A stretch of DNA of 64,000 nucleotides, taken from contig OZ218952.1 in assembly GCA_965112735.1 (NCBI GenBank), positions 3,038,001-3,102,000 on the forward strand, written 5' to 3'. This document shows, one piece after another, positions 1 through 35,500 of the stretch (position 1 is the stretch's first letter; each line of letters opens with the position of its first letter). Position numbers and translations under genes: made by a program. The DNA is from Phaeosaccion multiseriatum. Its lineage: Eukaryota; Ochrophyta, other classes. The notes beneath the pieces are model-generated. The model did not search any database. It was not told the origin of the DNA and was given only the letters and a program-made list of their open reading frames with translations.

Positions 1-687
1 CTGTTGAGCCAGAGTCAGGGCCAGAGGCTGGGCGGCGGGGGGGGGGCGACAGTCAGAGAGAGAACTGCAGGAGGGGTGGCTGCAGTGGGTTGGTCCAGCA
101 CACCCAAATTCCCACCCCTTGCCAGGACGCCAACTAGGGAGGGGAGGGGTGTTGCAGCGAGAGGTAGAGCAGCAGCAGCAGCAGCAGCAGGAGGAGGAGG
201 AGGAGGAGGAGGAGATGGTGACCCCCGAGGAGGAGGGGGTGGAACCAGGAAGGGACGTGGTGGTGGGGGAGGAGTGCAGGGGGCGGTGTACAACCTGGAC
301 GCCTTCATGCAGACGCTGTTCAGCCCCTTTCTTTTGGCGGTCATGACTCTGTTCGTCTGCGGAGCCTTGGCCGTTGTACTGGTATACACGTACGGTGGTG
401 TACCCTGCTTGCTGACGATTGGGGCGGGCGCCATCGTAGGCACGGTGTTCCAGAGTCAAGAGAGGCTCGCGAAGGTATATAGAGCAGTCTTCTCGTCAGG
501 GGGCAGGGAGAGAAATGAGCAGCAGACTACAACAGCGGCGAGGGTGGCGTTACAGCCGCAGTCCCCGCAGCGAGAAGACGGAGGAGGGGTGAGCGGGGGC
601 GGAGGCGAAGGGTCGAGGCAGTCGCTGACCCCCAGGAAAGCGGCGCGAGCCGCCATCACTGTACAGAGGAGCGTGTATGATACGTAG
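1..687 (+). CDS. C-terminal part of an unrecognised membrane protein (5' end outside window)
   Basis: An open frame runs in from the left edge and ends at TAG 685-687. The first ~90 residues are low-complexity (Gly, Ala and Arg runs) and may include intron or linker sequence. From about nt 285 the protein is ordinary: a short loop, then two adjacent hydrophobic segments (roughly nt 320-400 and 405-455) separated by a Gly-rich turn, then a basic, Ser/Gly-rich hydrophilic tail. The motif FLLAVMT followed by GAGAIVG is superficially like the last helices of Ctr copper transporters, but no Met-rich motif is visible and I do not assign it. The likely topology is two helices with a tail. Function unknown. 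Confidence 0.5.
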   Translation: MLSQSQGQRLGGGGGATVRERTAGGVAAVGWSSTPKFPPLARTPTREGRGVAARGRAAAAAAAGGGGGGGGDGDPRGGGGGTRKGRGGGGGVQGAVYNLDAFMQTLFSPFLLAVMTLFVCGALAVVLVYTYGGVPCLLTIGAGAIVGTVFQSQERLAKVYRAVFSSGGRERNEQQTTTAARVALQPQSPQREDGGGVSGGGGEGSRQSLTPRKAARAAITVQRSVYDT

Positions 688-979
688 TGTATATATATAT
701 ATACATATAGTGTAGGGGATATATTTGGAGGGTAGAATGAGTGCACTTTTAATTCTTACGTACGTGGTATCGTATACCAAAGCAAGTCAAACTCACCCTC
801 TCACTCTTCGCCACGCTATGCACAGACAAAGACGTGTATAGCCTTGCAGCCGGGCGGCCGTCGGTGCCCTCCCTGCATCAATGGAGGAGACTTACAAGAC
901 ACGAACACACACCCGGCCATCCAGTGGCAAGTGCTCGAGGACTGGCCTGCTCGGCGGAAGGGAGAAGCTTCTAATCTCT

Positions 980-1021
<42 letters not shown>

Positions 1022-1616
1022 CAACTCGCAAGCTCATCCACCCCGTAAAGTGTGTCGGCAACAGGAACAGAAATGCAAGGCACCCTCCGCCCTCCTTCTG
1101 TGGTCTTCGTTCCTCGGTCCTCTTTCTTTCACGTTCCCCCCTGCTTCTGTCTGATCCCTACCACTTCCTACAGTAGCATCTTCCCGAGTAGGCCACAGGG
1201 CGGCGTGTAAGGCAGCGCTGTTCACCGATCAACAAAAAAGAGGTCACCAGACCCCCCCAATCCTTCTCCTTCCCCTCCCATTTTTGCTACCGTAACGGGC
1301 GGTCGGGCGGTCGGGCTGCAGCACACGCCGCCATGGGGGGGAGAGAGGGAGGGCACTCATCTGTAGCAGAAGCAGGCCACCGACGATGCTGTCGCACGAC
1401 CTCAGCACAACCACCACCACCAGTATCAGTAGCAGTGCCGGGCCAACGAAAAAGAGGCAGCGGTAACAGTAGCACTAGCGATGGCAGGCCAACGAAGAGA
1501 GGCAGCGAGCTCCCGACTCCCGTCCGGCCTCGGGAAGAAGTCGAGATGGGGGAGATGGCATGAGCATGAACAAGACTGACACCATTCCGCAGGTCGCTCC
1601 GTCAGCGGGGCTTGAC
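688..1616. other. Intergenic, convergent 3' regions, with (CT)n microsatellite
   Basis: No gene is supported here. It holds the AT-rich 3' flank of the first gene, including a short (TA)n at about 692-706, a perfect (CT)n run at about 980-1017, and the 3' flank of the minus-strand APH-1 gene. Short open frames here are compositionally biased and show no family signal. Confidence 0.6.
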
Positions 1617-2541
1617 TCAGCGTCGGGCATACAGGGCTGGAACGGACGATGTGGCCAGGAGACACACCCCGAACACAAGCACTGCCAACACGGGCAGGGA
1701 CACGGAGCAGCCTCCGCCCACCTCCTCTAGCACCGTCACACAAGAGGCTGCCATGTGAAGCCCAACCACCAATGCAATCTTGGTTCCATCAGTTCTGTCG
1801 CCCTCTCCTGTGCTGCTGCTATCGGCACGCCCTACAGCCGAGAAGACGATGATCATGAAAGCCACGTCCAACAGGAAGAACATCCAGGCAGTGAGAGAGG
1901 TGAGCAGCACCAGAGGCATGGCAATACAGCTGTCCGCGTACATCACCCCAGCGCCCGAGTCCTCGGACAGTACGACCCCGCTCATCATCACTGCGTGCAT
2001 ACCGCCCCATCCTACCCCGGCCGCAATCGCCGAGGGGAAGTCATGCAAGGGGAAAGGGTCCCGTCGCTGTTGGCGGGGTGGCCTGCCAGAACGTGCACGT
2101 TCAATGAGACTACGCTGGGCGCTGGCAAGCACAATGCCCTCCATATGGTGGTACACCTTGACGTAGGCTATTCTGGCATACTCCTGTACCGCCACTCCGC
2201 TGATCACGAGAAGCAAGCTCTCGCCGGGCATGCTTTGAAAGATGAGCCAGAGAAACGAGGACACCACAGCTGAGACGAGCCAAAAGAAGGCACTGCGATG
2301 ATCACAGACAAGACAGAACGACAAACGGGAGAGGGAACAACGGAAGAGGGTGTGAGAACGGAGGTGGGACGGAGTGGGAGGACCTTCTCGGGAAAGAGAG
2401 AGAGAGGGGGACCCACGTCCGTCCTCACCTGCTTATGGTCACGATGACGAGAGGGGGGCGCGTACCAACCACGCATACTGCCAGAGCTATTGCCGGCCCA
2501 AAGGCAATCAAACCAGAGCCCGTATACAGCAGGGAAGACAT
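1617..2541 (-). CDS. APH1: APH-1 homologue, gamma-secretase complex subunit
   Basis: Two exons, 2541-2429 and 2292-1617, join in phase (AG|T) across a 136-bp GTGAGG...CAG intron to give ~262 residues, the usual APH-1 length. The N-terminus carries LIAFGPAIAL, closely matching the family's FIAFGPALAL, and the junction reads SSAFFWLVSAVVSS, matching AFFWLVSLLISS. Alternating hydrophobic stretches fit a seven-helix protein. The Gly-rich helix-4 motif appears as GVGWGGM (family GLGFGIM) and the late-helix His is kept in GLHMAA. The other conserved His (LLHV in animals) appears to be Asp (LLDV). APH-1 scaffolds presenilin, nicastrin and PEN-2 in intramembrane proteolysis. It is divergent from the next gene, with 158 bp between the two ATGs. 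The start is the first in-frame ATG. Confidence 0.85.
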
Positions 2542-2699
2542 CTTTGATGAGGGAAGGGAGGGAGGAGGGGAAAGGATGGGAAGGGCGGGGCTGACTAAAA
2601 GTAAAATCCGTTAAAATCCCGCCCCTTGCCTTGACGAGCTCTTGCTACGAGAGGCTAGAGCACCTCGTGTGCTGCGTCACAAAGGCGGAGTAAGGAGAC

Positions 2700-3958
2700 A
2701 TGGGATACTCCAGCCGGGGCTTGAGTCGCCAGCAGCAGTGGGGAGCTGTACTGCTGCTCGTTGTGGGCATGTTTCTGGGGCATTGTGGGAGATGCTCGGC
2801 CTCCACACCCATCCTGGAGAGCTTCGAGCTAGACGTCGAAAGAGGCACCTTGACGCTGGACTTTGATATGGGTATGAGTAGGCTGGAAAAGGATCTTACA
2901 GGAGTAACGCTTGGAACGCGAAACAGTGCGGTAGGGGGGCTCGTTGTCAATCTTCGAAGGACGGAGATGGAGCAGGGTATGGAAGCGCTGCAGTCAGGCG
3001 ACAGTGACGACATTCTGCTCATAAACATACATCCTCTTGACCTGGACCAAGTCAAGGCCGCCACAATCGGTCACAATACGTCGGTGACCTGCCTGTTCCT
3101 CAGAGCGGTAAGCAAACACTCGTGCCGACTAGCTCATGATTTGGATGCCAAGGCTTTGCGTCACGCTCGAAGTGTGATCTCCATCAGGGTGCACGTATCA
3201 ATCGCTACTCTCCCTCCACGCCTCTGTCGATGAACCTCACAGGACACTTTCACCGCGATCGACGGGGGCGGAAGCGCAGCCGTATACGGTACTGAGACGT
3301 ACGAAGAGACAGGCAAGAACGACAGGCTTTGTGAATCCCCAACTGCAGCGACAAATTGAATTGCGAGGGAAGGAAAGGAGGGGCAAAAGCACGGCTAAGG
3401 AGAACCCGAAACTTCCAACCAGCAGTGTCCCTCCTCGCCCGTCCCCCCCCCTCCTTCCCTGCAGCAGTACGAGCATCTCGACTAACGCCTCGGTCTCTCT
3501 CTTGCCTTTCGCGACCTCGCCCAATGGGCCACAGGCACTCACGCGACTGCTGTCACCCTGGACACCTCCTCCCCCGAGCTGGACCACTTTGTCGTCGACC
3601 GTACGGCCTCACTGCTGTACCTCTTCTTCTCAGAGGCGGTCGATTTGAGCACAGTTGATGTCACCGCAGTGTCCTTGTCCGTCAACGTATCCACATCTAC
3701 GGCCGTCCCTCTTGAGTGCAGCTCTGTGGAGTATGGTCGACGGTATAGGGAGCTCGTGGTGTCCTTGGATGCTCCTTGCCTCACAACGGAGTGGGATTTC
3801 TTCTTCCATGAGGTAGGTCAGAGGTGTGTGGAGGGAAGCGAAGCGAGACCGAGGGGAACCCGCCCATTGGGAGGAGGAAGAGGTAGGAGGTGCAGGCAAT
3901 CGAAACTGCCTCCGTCCGTCTGCCCATCTGTCTGTCTGTCTGTCTGACTGTCTGTCTC

Positions 3959-4025
<67 letters not shown>

Positions 4026-5366
4026 TCAACGATATCCTCTACACCGAGTAGGAGGGAAATTTCAGCTCCTCCTCCAGCGCGGAGGTACCTTCCAACGAAA
4101 CCTCGGACTGGGGCGAACTGCTCGCCTCCCTGGACGCCCACTTCATCTCAGAAACCTCCTCCTTCACCCTCAATATGACCGAACTCTTCGTAACGGACTT
4201 CGCGCTCACCCCACACGATGTTGAAGCAGTCATCCTCATGGTCGAAACCGCTCCCGACTGTCAGGTGCATGTGTGCGTGCGTGCCCCTCTCTTCCTCGTA
4301 CTGGCTCTTCAACTTGCTGACCCACATGCTGCCCCCCACCCCTCTCCTCCGCCCCGCCCGACCCCGCCTCTTGCTCACTCCCCCCCTCCCCCTTCCCCTT
4401 CCCCTCCCTCCCCCTCCTTTTCCTTCTAGCCTTGCACAGGGGGCCAGTTCAGAGACATCATGTGCACCCACGTATATGATGCCACGTGTGCAAACTGTAC
4501 CTCCTCCTGCCCCTTCGACCACTTCGTCTTGGCGGACTGCGACATCGAGTACGATCTTGACTGCGTACAATGCACCCCCTGCGCCTATGAGGAGTACCAA
4601 ACGGGGTACGTCTTGATGGAAGGAAGGGGGGTGGGGTTCGCTCCCTCTCTTTTCCTCTCTCTCTTTCTCTCTCGTTCACTATCTCCACACTTGTCTGATC
4701 TGTCTATCTCGAACTCGATCTCGGGGTGAGGGTGGTGGGAGGATCGGGGGGAGGACGAGAAGAGCTCGGCTCCTTGCTTTGCTTTGCTTTCTTTGCGTTG
4801 CTGATGTGCGTCTCTTGTCTCTGGCTCTCTCTGCCTCTCTCTGTCTCTGTCTGCCTGTCAGTGGCTGTGAGGGCTACGAGGACCGCCAATGCACCCCTTG
4901 TACTGCCTGTGGCGAACACGAATACGAGGTGTCAGGATGTACCCGAGCCGCAGATCGCCTCTGCGGCTCGTGTCTAAGCTGCGACTTCCACTCAGGGGGG
5001 CTCGATTGGCCCGACCCGGGGTGTCAGACAGAGAGCGTGGCACAGTGGCAGCTAGATAACTGCTGCAAAGACGGAGAGGGAGAACCCATCGACTGCCTTC
5101 TTTTAAGCCGCAAGCAAACGGAGATTTCCGCCCGTAATTCGCGCCGGCACTGGCCCTTTGAAGGGAACACCGTCCCTCGGGTGGAAGGATATACGCAAGA
5201 GAGGTGGAGGCCTTCCACTGCCATCCTGGCTGGGGAGGAGGAGGAGGAGGAGGATCACGACCCGGAAACCCTGTCGGAGCAGCGCCTCACCGCCCTGGAC
5301 AGCCCGGCCTTTCTGGATCAGGGACAGCATGTCGTTCACGACTTTCTACCCGAGGGGGATCTTTAG
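2700..5366 (+). CDS. Secreted cysteine-rich protein with TNFR-like repeats
   Basis: Six exons join in phase: 2700-3107, 3243-3288, 3535-3812, 4052-4264, 4430-4605 and 4862-5366 (~541 aa). The N-terminus is a signal peptide (basic start, then the hydrophobic stretch GAVLLLVVGMFLG). The next ~280 residues are beta-rich with several N-x-S/T sites, in two or three repeating segments built around a phrase like 'LTLDFDMGMS' or 'LLYLFFSEAV'. After about residue 310 come many cysteines in CxxC and CxxCxxC spacing (e.g. CANCTSSC, CVQCTPC, CTPCTAC, CGSCLSC), resembling TNFR or GCC2/GCC3 modules. The C-terminal tail is acidic, with no clear membrane anchor. The role is probably extracellular or in the secretory path. 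No named family is assigned, and no link to TNF signalling is implied. Confidence 0.75.
3952..4021. repeat. (CT)n microsatellite forming an intron's pyrimidine tract
   Basis: A near-perfect CT dinucleotide run lies in intron 3 of the cysteine-rich protein gene, just upstream of its TAG acceptor at 4049-4051. It serves as, or has expanded from, the polypyrimidine tract. Confidence 0.8.
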
Positions 5367-5931
5367 TTTGCAGTTTGCGAGAAGTCAGCAAGTAAGTTAC
5401 AGTAAGTCACTGATGCCTGTGTGACTTACTCACTTACTTACAGGCCGGTTGGGGGGCATAGTACCTCCGTGCCGGGGCCTTGCCAGACTTGCCTGTCTGC
5501 TTGTCTGCCTGTCTGCCTGTCTACCTGCCTGTCTGTCTACCCGTCTGTCTGCCTGCCTGTCTGGCTGGCTGTCTGGCTGGCTGCCGGCCTGCCTGCTGTG
5601 TCGTGTTGGTCTTCTACGCAGCCAACTGTGACACAACCAAGCCCAGCCTATGAGCTGACCTCACGGGGAGGGGCTGGGGCGAGAGCATAGAACAAGGTAG
5701 CAAGTTGTTGTCTTCGGCCCAGAGAAAAAACTGGCGACGACCACAAGAGTATGTATACATGGTCAAGGAAAGGCGAAGCACAGCAGGTGAACCTTCTCCT
5801 CACCGCTCTGCATTCGCTTCGAGGTCGCTACCGAAGCTCAAGACCGCAGGCGTGGGGTGTGGGGGCACAGGGGTGTGGGGCCACAGCAGCTTCGCCCTGC
5901 TGCTGCCCTTGGCGACGGAGCACGCGCGCAC

Positions 5932-6009
<78 letters not shown>

Positions 6010-6564
6010 GTAGGGAGCCTCCCCGTCACATCCTTGGGGGTGGATGGGTGAATAGTGGGCCTGAAAGATCCTGAGGGGCGAGGGTCGGAGGGTCCCTACC
6101 CTAAACACACACACACTGGTGCAACGGACGGCAGCGGAGGAGCACAATGCCTGACTTGCAATAAGAGAGAGATAGAGAGAGGGAGAGAGAGAGGAGGGAG
6201 GGAGAGAGAGGGGGGGGGGGGAGGAGAGGGGAGAGGGAGAGAGAGGGTGGAGCGGGAGAGGCACAATGATGTGGACTCGAGGTGCTTCCTTCCTTCCTTC
6301 CTTCCTTGAAGGAAGAAAAACGCTCGCTTTGCACTCGCTTTGGGTGGAAGGCGGGCACAGCCGATAAGATAGACCACAGCGCCGCTTTGCTTTGCTTTGA
6401 AAGAGTGTAGCTAGAGCACTGCACACAGTACGCACTGTACGAGGGAGTGTCGTACTCTGCGTCGCTTGACTGACTTACTGAGAGCCGAGAGCTGCGGGTA
6501 TCGGCCGGGGCCAACGGACGAGGCGCGCAGGGGACTACACAGAGCATAGAAACAAGTGTATATA
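5367..6564. repeat. Intergenic repeat-rich spacer between convergent genes
   Basis: No gene is supported. Contents: AAGTCAG/GTAAGT-type short repeats at about 5385-5445; a degenerate CTGC/CTGT tetranucleotide run at about 5490-5600; a (CA)n microsatellite at about 5935-6007; a purine-rich GA tract at about 6160-6250; and (CTTC)n at about 6286-6307. Open frames here are translations of these repeats. Confidence 0.75.
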
Positions 6565-6630
6565 CACAAGTCTATTGAGTTTACAGCTATTTACTCGTCA
6601 AGGCCACAAGTCTATTGAATTTGCAGCTAT

Positions 6631-6644
<14 letters not shown>
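6565..6644. repeat. 40-bp tandem duplication spanning the dynein stop codon
   Basis: The segments 6565-6604 and 6605-6644 match at about 35 of 40 positions. On the minus strand each encodes Gly-Leu-Asp-Glu-stop followed by the same start of 3' UTR, so the end of the dynein reading frame has a second copy just downstream. Confidence 0.85.
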
Positions 6645-30833
<24,189 letters not shown>

Positions 30834-31330
30834 CGCCTGCCCCGATCAGCTGCGGCCGTGCAAAAATCAGCGGCAGCAGACACGGCCCGTCGCCCAGCCT
30901 TTGCAGGCTGCTAATTGTTTTTTACCCCAACCCAAAGGATGTCAACGGTTGGAGGATTACGTAAGATTTTTTTTTTTTTTTTGTTCCTTCCTTGTCCCTT
31001 TTATTAGAGCGATACGCTTCCCCCTAATGAGAAGTAACGCCCAGCGACAGGCATTGTGCTGAGGATGGATGCGAGAGGAGAGCGAATCTCTCGTCGTTGC
31101 CACGAGTGGGGCCGCTACCTCCCTCTGCCTAAGAGTAGGAAAGTACCCCCAAGCTGAGCGCTCCTAGGGAGAGAGAAGAGACCAAGCTAGCGCCTGGAAG
31201 CTTCTTTTGAGATGAGGAAGTTTCCACTTGGTCTTACGGGTTCAGGAGTGCGGAGGAGCCAACCAGGCCCCAAAAGGTCCGCAACCCACATCTTATTGTC
31301 CTGCCTACCTAATAATACGTAATTGAACCT
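30834..31330. other. Upstream region of the dynein gene
   Basis: No gene seen. The first ~100 bp beyond the dynein ATG are GC-rich and presumably hold its 5' UTR and promoter. A T-run lies at about 30967-30981. The segment 31187-31330 has an ordinary mixed composition and abuts the repeat array. I see no reliable TATA box for the minus strand. Confidence 0.5.
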
Positions 31331-31461
31331 TCGGCCCCTGACAAGGTTCTGGGTTCCAGGTTCTGGCCGGCGCCAGCCGGCCGGGTTCCAGGTTCTGGCC
31401 GGCGCCAGCCGGCCAGGTTCCAGGTTCTGGCCGGCGCCAGCCGGCCAGGTTCCAGGTTCTG
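31331..31461. repeat. 32-bp hairpin minisatellite (left array) with inverted 21-mer at its edge
   Basis: Three full copies and one partial copy of a 32-bp unit lie at 31352-31461. Each unit holds GGTTCCAGGTTCT followed by an inverted repeat (GGCCGGC-GCCA-GCCGGCC) able to form a 7-bp stem with a 4-nt loop. The array is preceded by TCGGCCCCTGACAAGGTTCTG at 31331-31351. The reverse complement of this 21-mer, with one mismatch, occurs at 36108-36128, next to the right array. Confidence 0.9.
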
Positions 31462-31622
31462 GGGGAACGCCATGTAATAAGGCAATGATAAAGTGAGCCA
31501 CCTAGGATGTGGGACAGACCACACACCCCAGACAACCAACAGCAAGGGGTTCGTATCCTATGTTGAGCGTGTATTAGCTTTCTTTATCAATCTCACTTCC
31601 CTATCTATCCTTCTCCTGCGAC

Positions 31623-32360
31623 ATGCATGCCGTTCATATGAAGCACGTGTTCCCCAACTGGCGACAATCCGGATTCGAACATACCAAACACCTGCTGAAG
31701 AGCCAGGGCCTGGGCAGAGGGATCGTCCAGAACACCGGCTTCCCCTTCTTCATGAGGGCAAGAACGGTCACCCCGCGACGAGGGAGAGGGGGGAGCAACG
31801 CCGTGAGGAGTGACGCCCACGTGGCCAAGCAGATGGAGATGGACATCGTGACTCCCCCCAGGATGTTTGAGCTTCCGTCCGATCATGAATATGGCGACGG
31901 CCACAAGTCCCTCATGATCGACGTCACGCTCACAGATGCCACCAACACCACCAACCGGGCCAAGGCATCGAAGGAGGCACTCGCGGCAGCCAAGAAGGCT
32001 GAAGCGACCAAGCGGACCAGGTATGGGGTGCCACAGGTAGGCATGGAAGGCCAGGGTGGGGACATCCACTATGACCCCACGCGGTACCACCTTGTCCCTT
32101 TTGCAATAGAACAGCAAGGTGCATTTGGCCCGTCAGCACAGATGTTTATAAAAACACTCGCCACCCACATGGCTGGGGGGCACGAACATCTGGACCTGAG
32201 GGCTTATGCGAGGGCTGTTTGCGTCATTCGGCGACGATTAGCCGTAGCGCTCCAGCGGGCCCGACACGAACGATCGGTTCGCCACAGGATCCTGGCTGGT
32301 ATCAACTTTGTTCCAATGGGAAGAACTGATGAGTCAGAGGGACACGACCTCGAGGGCTAA
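31623..32360 (+). mobile_element. Retroelement-like ORF, probable C-terminal remnant
   Basis: A 245-codon frame from ATG 31623 to TAA 32358-32360. The central part (MIDVTLTDATN, then an Ala/Lys/Glu-rich helix, TKRTRYG, then LVPFAIEQQGAFGPSAQMFI) has the shape of the endonuclease-like or C-terminal region downstream of the reverse transcriptase in some retroelement polyproteins: an Asp-Val strand, an A/K helix, and a 'PFA-E--G--G--A' strand-helix. No reverse transcriptase core (YxDD) is present, so if the assignment is right this is a decayed fragment. It lies 160 bp from the left minisatellite array. It could instead be a lineage-specific host gene. Confidence 0.45.
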
Positions 32361-32420
32361 GTTCCCCGGGGCGGTGAGACATTACTTTTAGACAACCATA
32401 GATGGCACTTAAGGGTGTAA

Positions 32421-32428
32421 TATATAAG
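32421..32428 (+). promoter_or_regulatory. TATA box (TATATAAG) upstream of the NHL/PHD gene
   Basis: TATATAAG lies 176 bp upstream of the proposed ATG at 32597, in a locally AT-rich stretch. A start about 30 bp downstream would fall near 32455, just before a pyrimidine-rich leader. It is the clearest TATA element in the window. Confidence 0.5.
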
Positions 32429-32596
32429 CCTTTTGAGACTCCACAAAAGTCCAACGCTTCTCTCTCTCCCAGCCTTCTTGTATTACTTCGATTACTTATA
32501 TGAACACCAACTACACTTTACGTTCCTCATGCTACCTAACTTCCCCCCTCATGCCTCTGGCAAAACTCGCTGTACTCTGTTCTCGGCATTCTGTTG

Positions 32597-35500
32597 ATGG
32601 TCAAAGTACAGCACGTGCCGGCGACATGCACAGTTGTCCTGCGAGATGCTCGCCTCAAGGATACCGGCGGAGTGGCAGTAGTAGGCGACTGTGTGTACAT
32701 TTGCAGCAGCAGAGACAACAAGTTGTACGTTGTTCACGTCAAGGAGTCATTGACAGGGTCTCACGAGACGCACGATTTTGACGAGGGCCGGGATGGGATT
32801 GACACTGTGGAAGGTGGGGCGGGTGTGCCAGGGAGGAAGAAGAAAGCCGAGCTCAAGATAGTGCAGACACTGCAGCAAAGTCAAGGTGACGCCCCAGGGA
32901 AGGTCGTTGAGCACTTCATGCCGCTTCGGAGTCCCATTGCGGTGTGTGTAGGGTTGGGCTCGGACAAGGACTACGATCTTTTCGTGTCTCAGCAGCTGCC
33001 GGGGCGTAAAGGGGGGCTCGCTCAGCTCTCCTTTCGAGCGCGCGACCCCACCTCTGCCCTTTGCACTGTGGTCGCCTCGCTTCCCGGAGAGCCGGCAGGT
33101 GTGACTGCTCTTTCGGCTTCTTGTATTGCAGTACTCGTGGATAGGTCCTTGTTCGTGTTGGACAGATCTTCCCGACAAGACGAAGCAAAGGAGGGGAGAG
33201 AAGAGCAGAAGGAGGAAGAGGAGGAGGAGAAGGTAGAGGAGGAGGAGAAGGAGGAGGAGGAGGAGGAGGAGGAGGAGGAGGAGGAGGAGGAGGAGGAGGA
33301 GGAGAAGGAGGAGGAGGAGGAGGCGGAGGGGGGGGGGAGGGGACAGGGGGCGGAGGTGGAGGAGGAGAAGGATTCTGCAGAGACGGTCGAAGCGCGGAAT
33401 GAGCATCGCACGAGGAGCAGAGCTAGAGGAGAGTCTAGGGGGGTGAGGGGGGGGGCGGGAGAGGGTGGAGGGCATCTATTGCTCGCAGTGGAGAGCGTTG
33501 GCGAGGCGCCCTGTGGATTGCATGCAGCACCGACTGAGGTGTCCGAAGATGCGGATGCGAGACACGTCATGTACGTGGTTGATCAAGGCGACCACTCCGT
33601 CAAGATGTTGTGGCAGAGTGCTGCCACAGAGCAATGGACTGTACGTGTGGTGGCAGGCGGCATCGGCAACGACAAAGCGGGCAAGAGCACTGGGAGCGGC
33701 ACGGCCAAAATGGTCGCTCTCTTCAAACCTACCTGGGGCTGCTTCCTTGGTGGGAAAAGTTTCCTGTTCTCAGACAGTGGCACACAGTGTATCCGGCTTC
33801 TTACGGACATGTACCCTCTAGCGGAGCGCCTTCTTCCAATGCTCCGGCGCTTGGCCGAGGCGTACCAGCTCCTCCCTTCCTGCGCTGTTGACGGCGTGGA
33901 CATGCACAGAAATGCCAAGTCATTGACCGAGTCTGCAGCCAAGATGGCCTCTGTGCACCTCCACGTCGAAAAGCTGGCAGAGGACGCCGCAAAGCGGACC
34001 GGGAAGTCGCTCGCATCCGTTCAGGGGCCCGAGAGCGCCATCTCGCCTTCGCTAAGGAAGAGCATCAAGTGCGCCGTCATCGCCTTCTCGAAGCTGATGA
34101 AGAGGCTGAAGGAGGAGGTGAGTCACAAGTGCCACGACACGACGGAGGGGAAGAGCCCACTGCCTGTCTGCCTTGCTATTTTTTATCTTGCGCTGACATT
34201 TCCCCCATCTCCCCCTCCTCCTATACCGATGCTCCCTTGCTCCACTTTGGGTCTCTCTTGTCCTGCAGGGAGTGCCTGCACGTGTGACCGACAAGATTAT
34301 GGCTAAGGCATTGCTCACCTTAAATGTGGAGACCAGCTTCACGCAGTACCGCAATGGGGGTGGGGGGAACACCAACATTCCAGATGTGCTCCAAGTGCTT
34401 CGACGGCGACAGATTGTCGGGGTTGAGATGGCGAAGCGATGGAGTGGTGGCAGGGGATATGTCTACAACACGGACAGCAGGTCCAGCGGCAAGCAAACGT
34501 TCCGCGGCCACTACCACCACTCTCTCAATTTCAGCAGGCGTGTCGCTGCCCCCGTCTATACATGAGAAGGAAAGTTCCAGCACGCTCTCTATCTCCAGCG
34601 GAGCAAGCGACGAGAGAGCAGGAGCTGCGTATACATCGTCAGGCGGCTCGAATCATGAGGCCATGATGCGTAACGCGGGTCACAGACAAGGGAAAGGCCC
34701 AAGTTGGTTCTCTTCCCCTGTCAATCGCGTACGACAAGATCGAGAGTCTGGGTGATGACACGTCTGGGTATAAGCCAGGTTCGAGCAGCTTCAGGGGTGG
34801 AGGGGGGGGGCAGAGCAGCACGGGCACCCAGATCGTGCACCAAGAGGGAGATCTGGTCTACGTGAAGGCTGCGAATGGCTCGGGCAATGAGCTCTTCTTT
34901 GTGGTCCAGCTAAGAGAAGACGTAAAGGAGGCGTACAAAAAGGTCTGCAGAGGAGCTGGAAAGACAGTGAAGATGGGAAAGACAGTAGAGCCTTCACACC
35001 CGGGCGTGCGACATTTTTTCAAGGGCAGCGCAGGTGGGGATGAAGCAAAAGGTGGCTCCGGTGATGTGGTATACAACTACACCCATGATGCAAGCGTGAA
35101 CGTGGAGGCGATTTATGGTGCGTTGACTTCGTTCGGCAACGCGGCCTACCAGTACGAAGGCTTCTCAGTTGGGACGGAGGGAAAGCAAAAAAAGAAGGGC
35201 AAGAAGAAGGGAGGGAAGGGTCAAAGCGCTTCGTCAGTCCCCTCTGATGTCGCCACCACCAGCCCGACCATGCAGACACTTTTGACCAGGCGCTTGATGC
35301 GCTTTACCATCACGGAGGAGGAGCATGACAGCATCGTCGGTATTGTCAATGACTCAAGCAAAGAGGATATCGACAGGCAAAATCGAGGCTTACGCGAAGC
35401 AGATGAGGAGGAGGAGGTCGCATCAGAAGACGAGGACAGTGAAGACGAGGGAGAAGAAAGCACGCCTCATCAGCGCAAGCTGGGAGTTATGGTCAGCACG

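Noticed and set aside
1-687. Ctr-type copper transporter C-terminus
   Set aside because: Only a loose FLLAVMT/GAGAIVG resemblance. The Met-rich and MxxxM motifs are not visible and the helix spacing is off.
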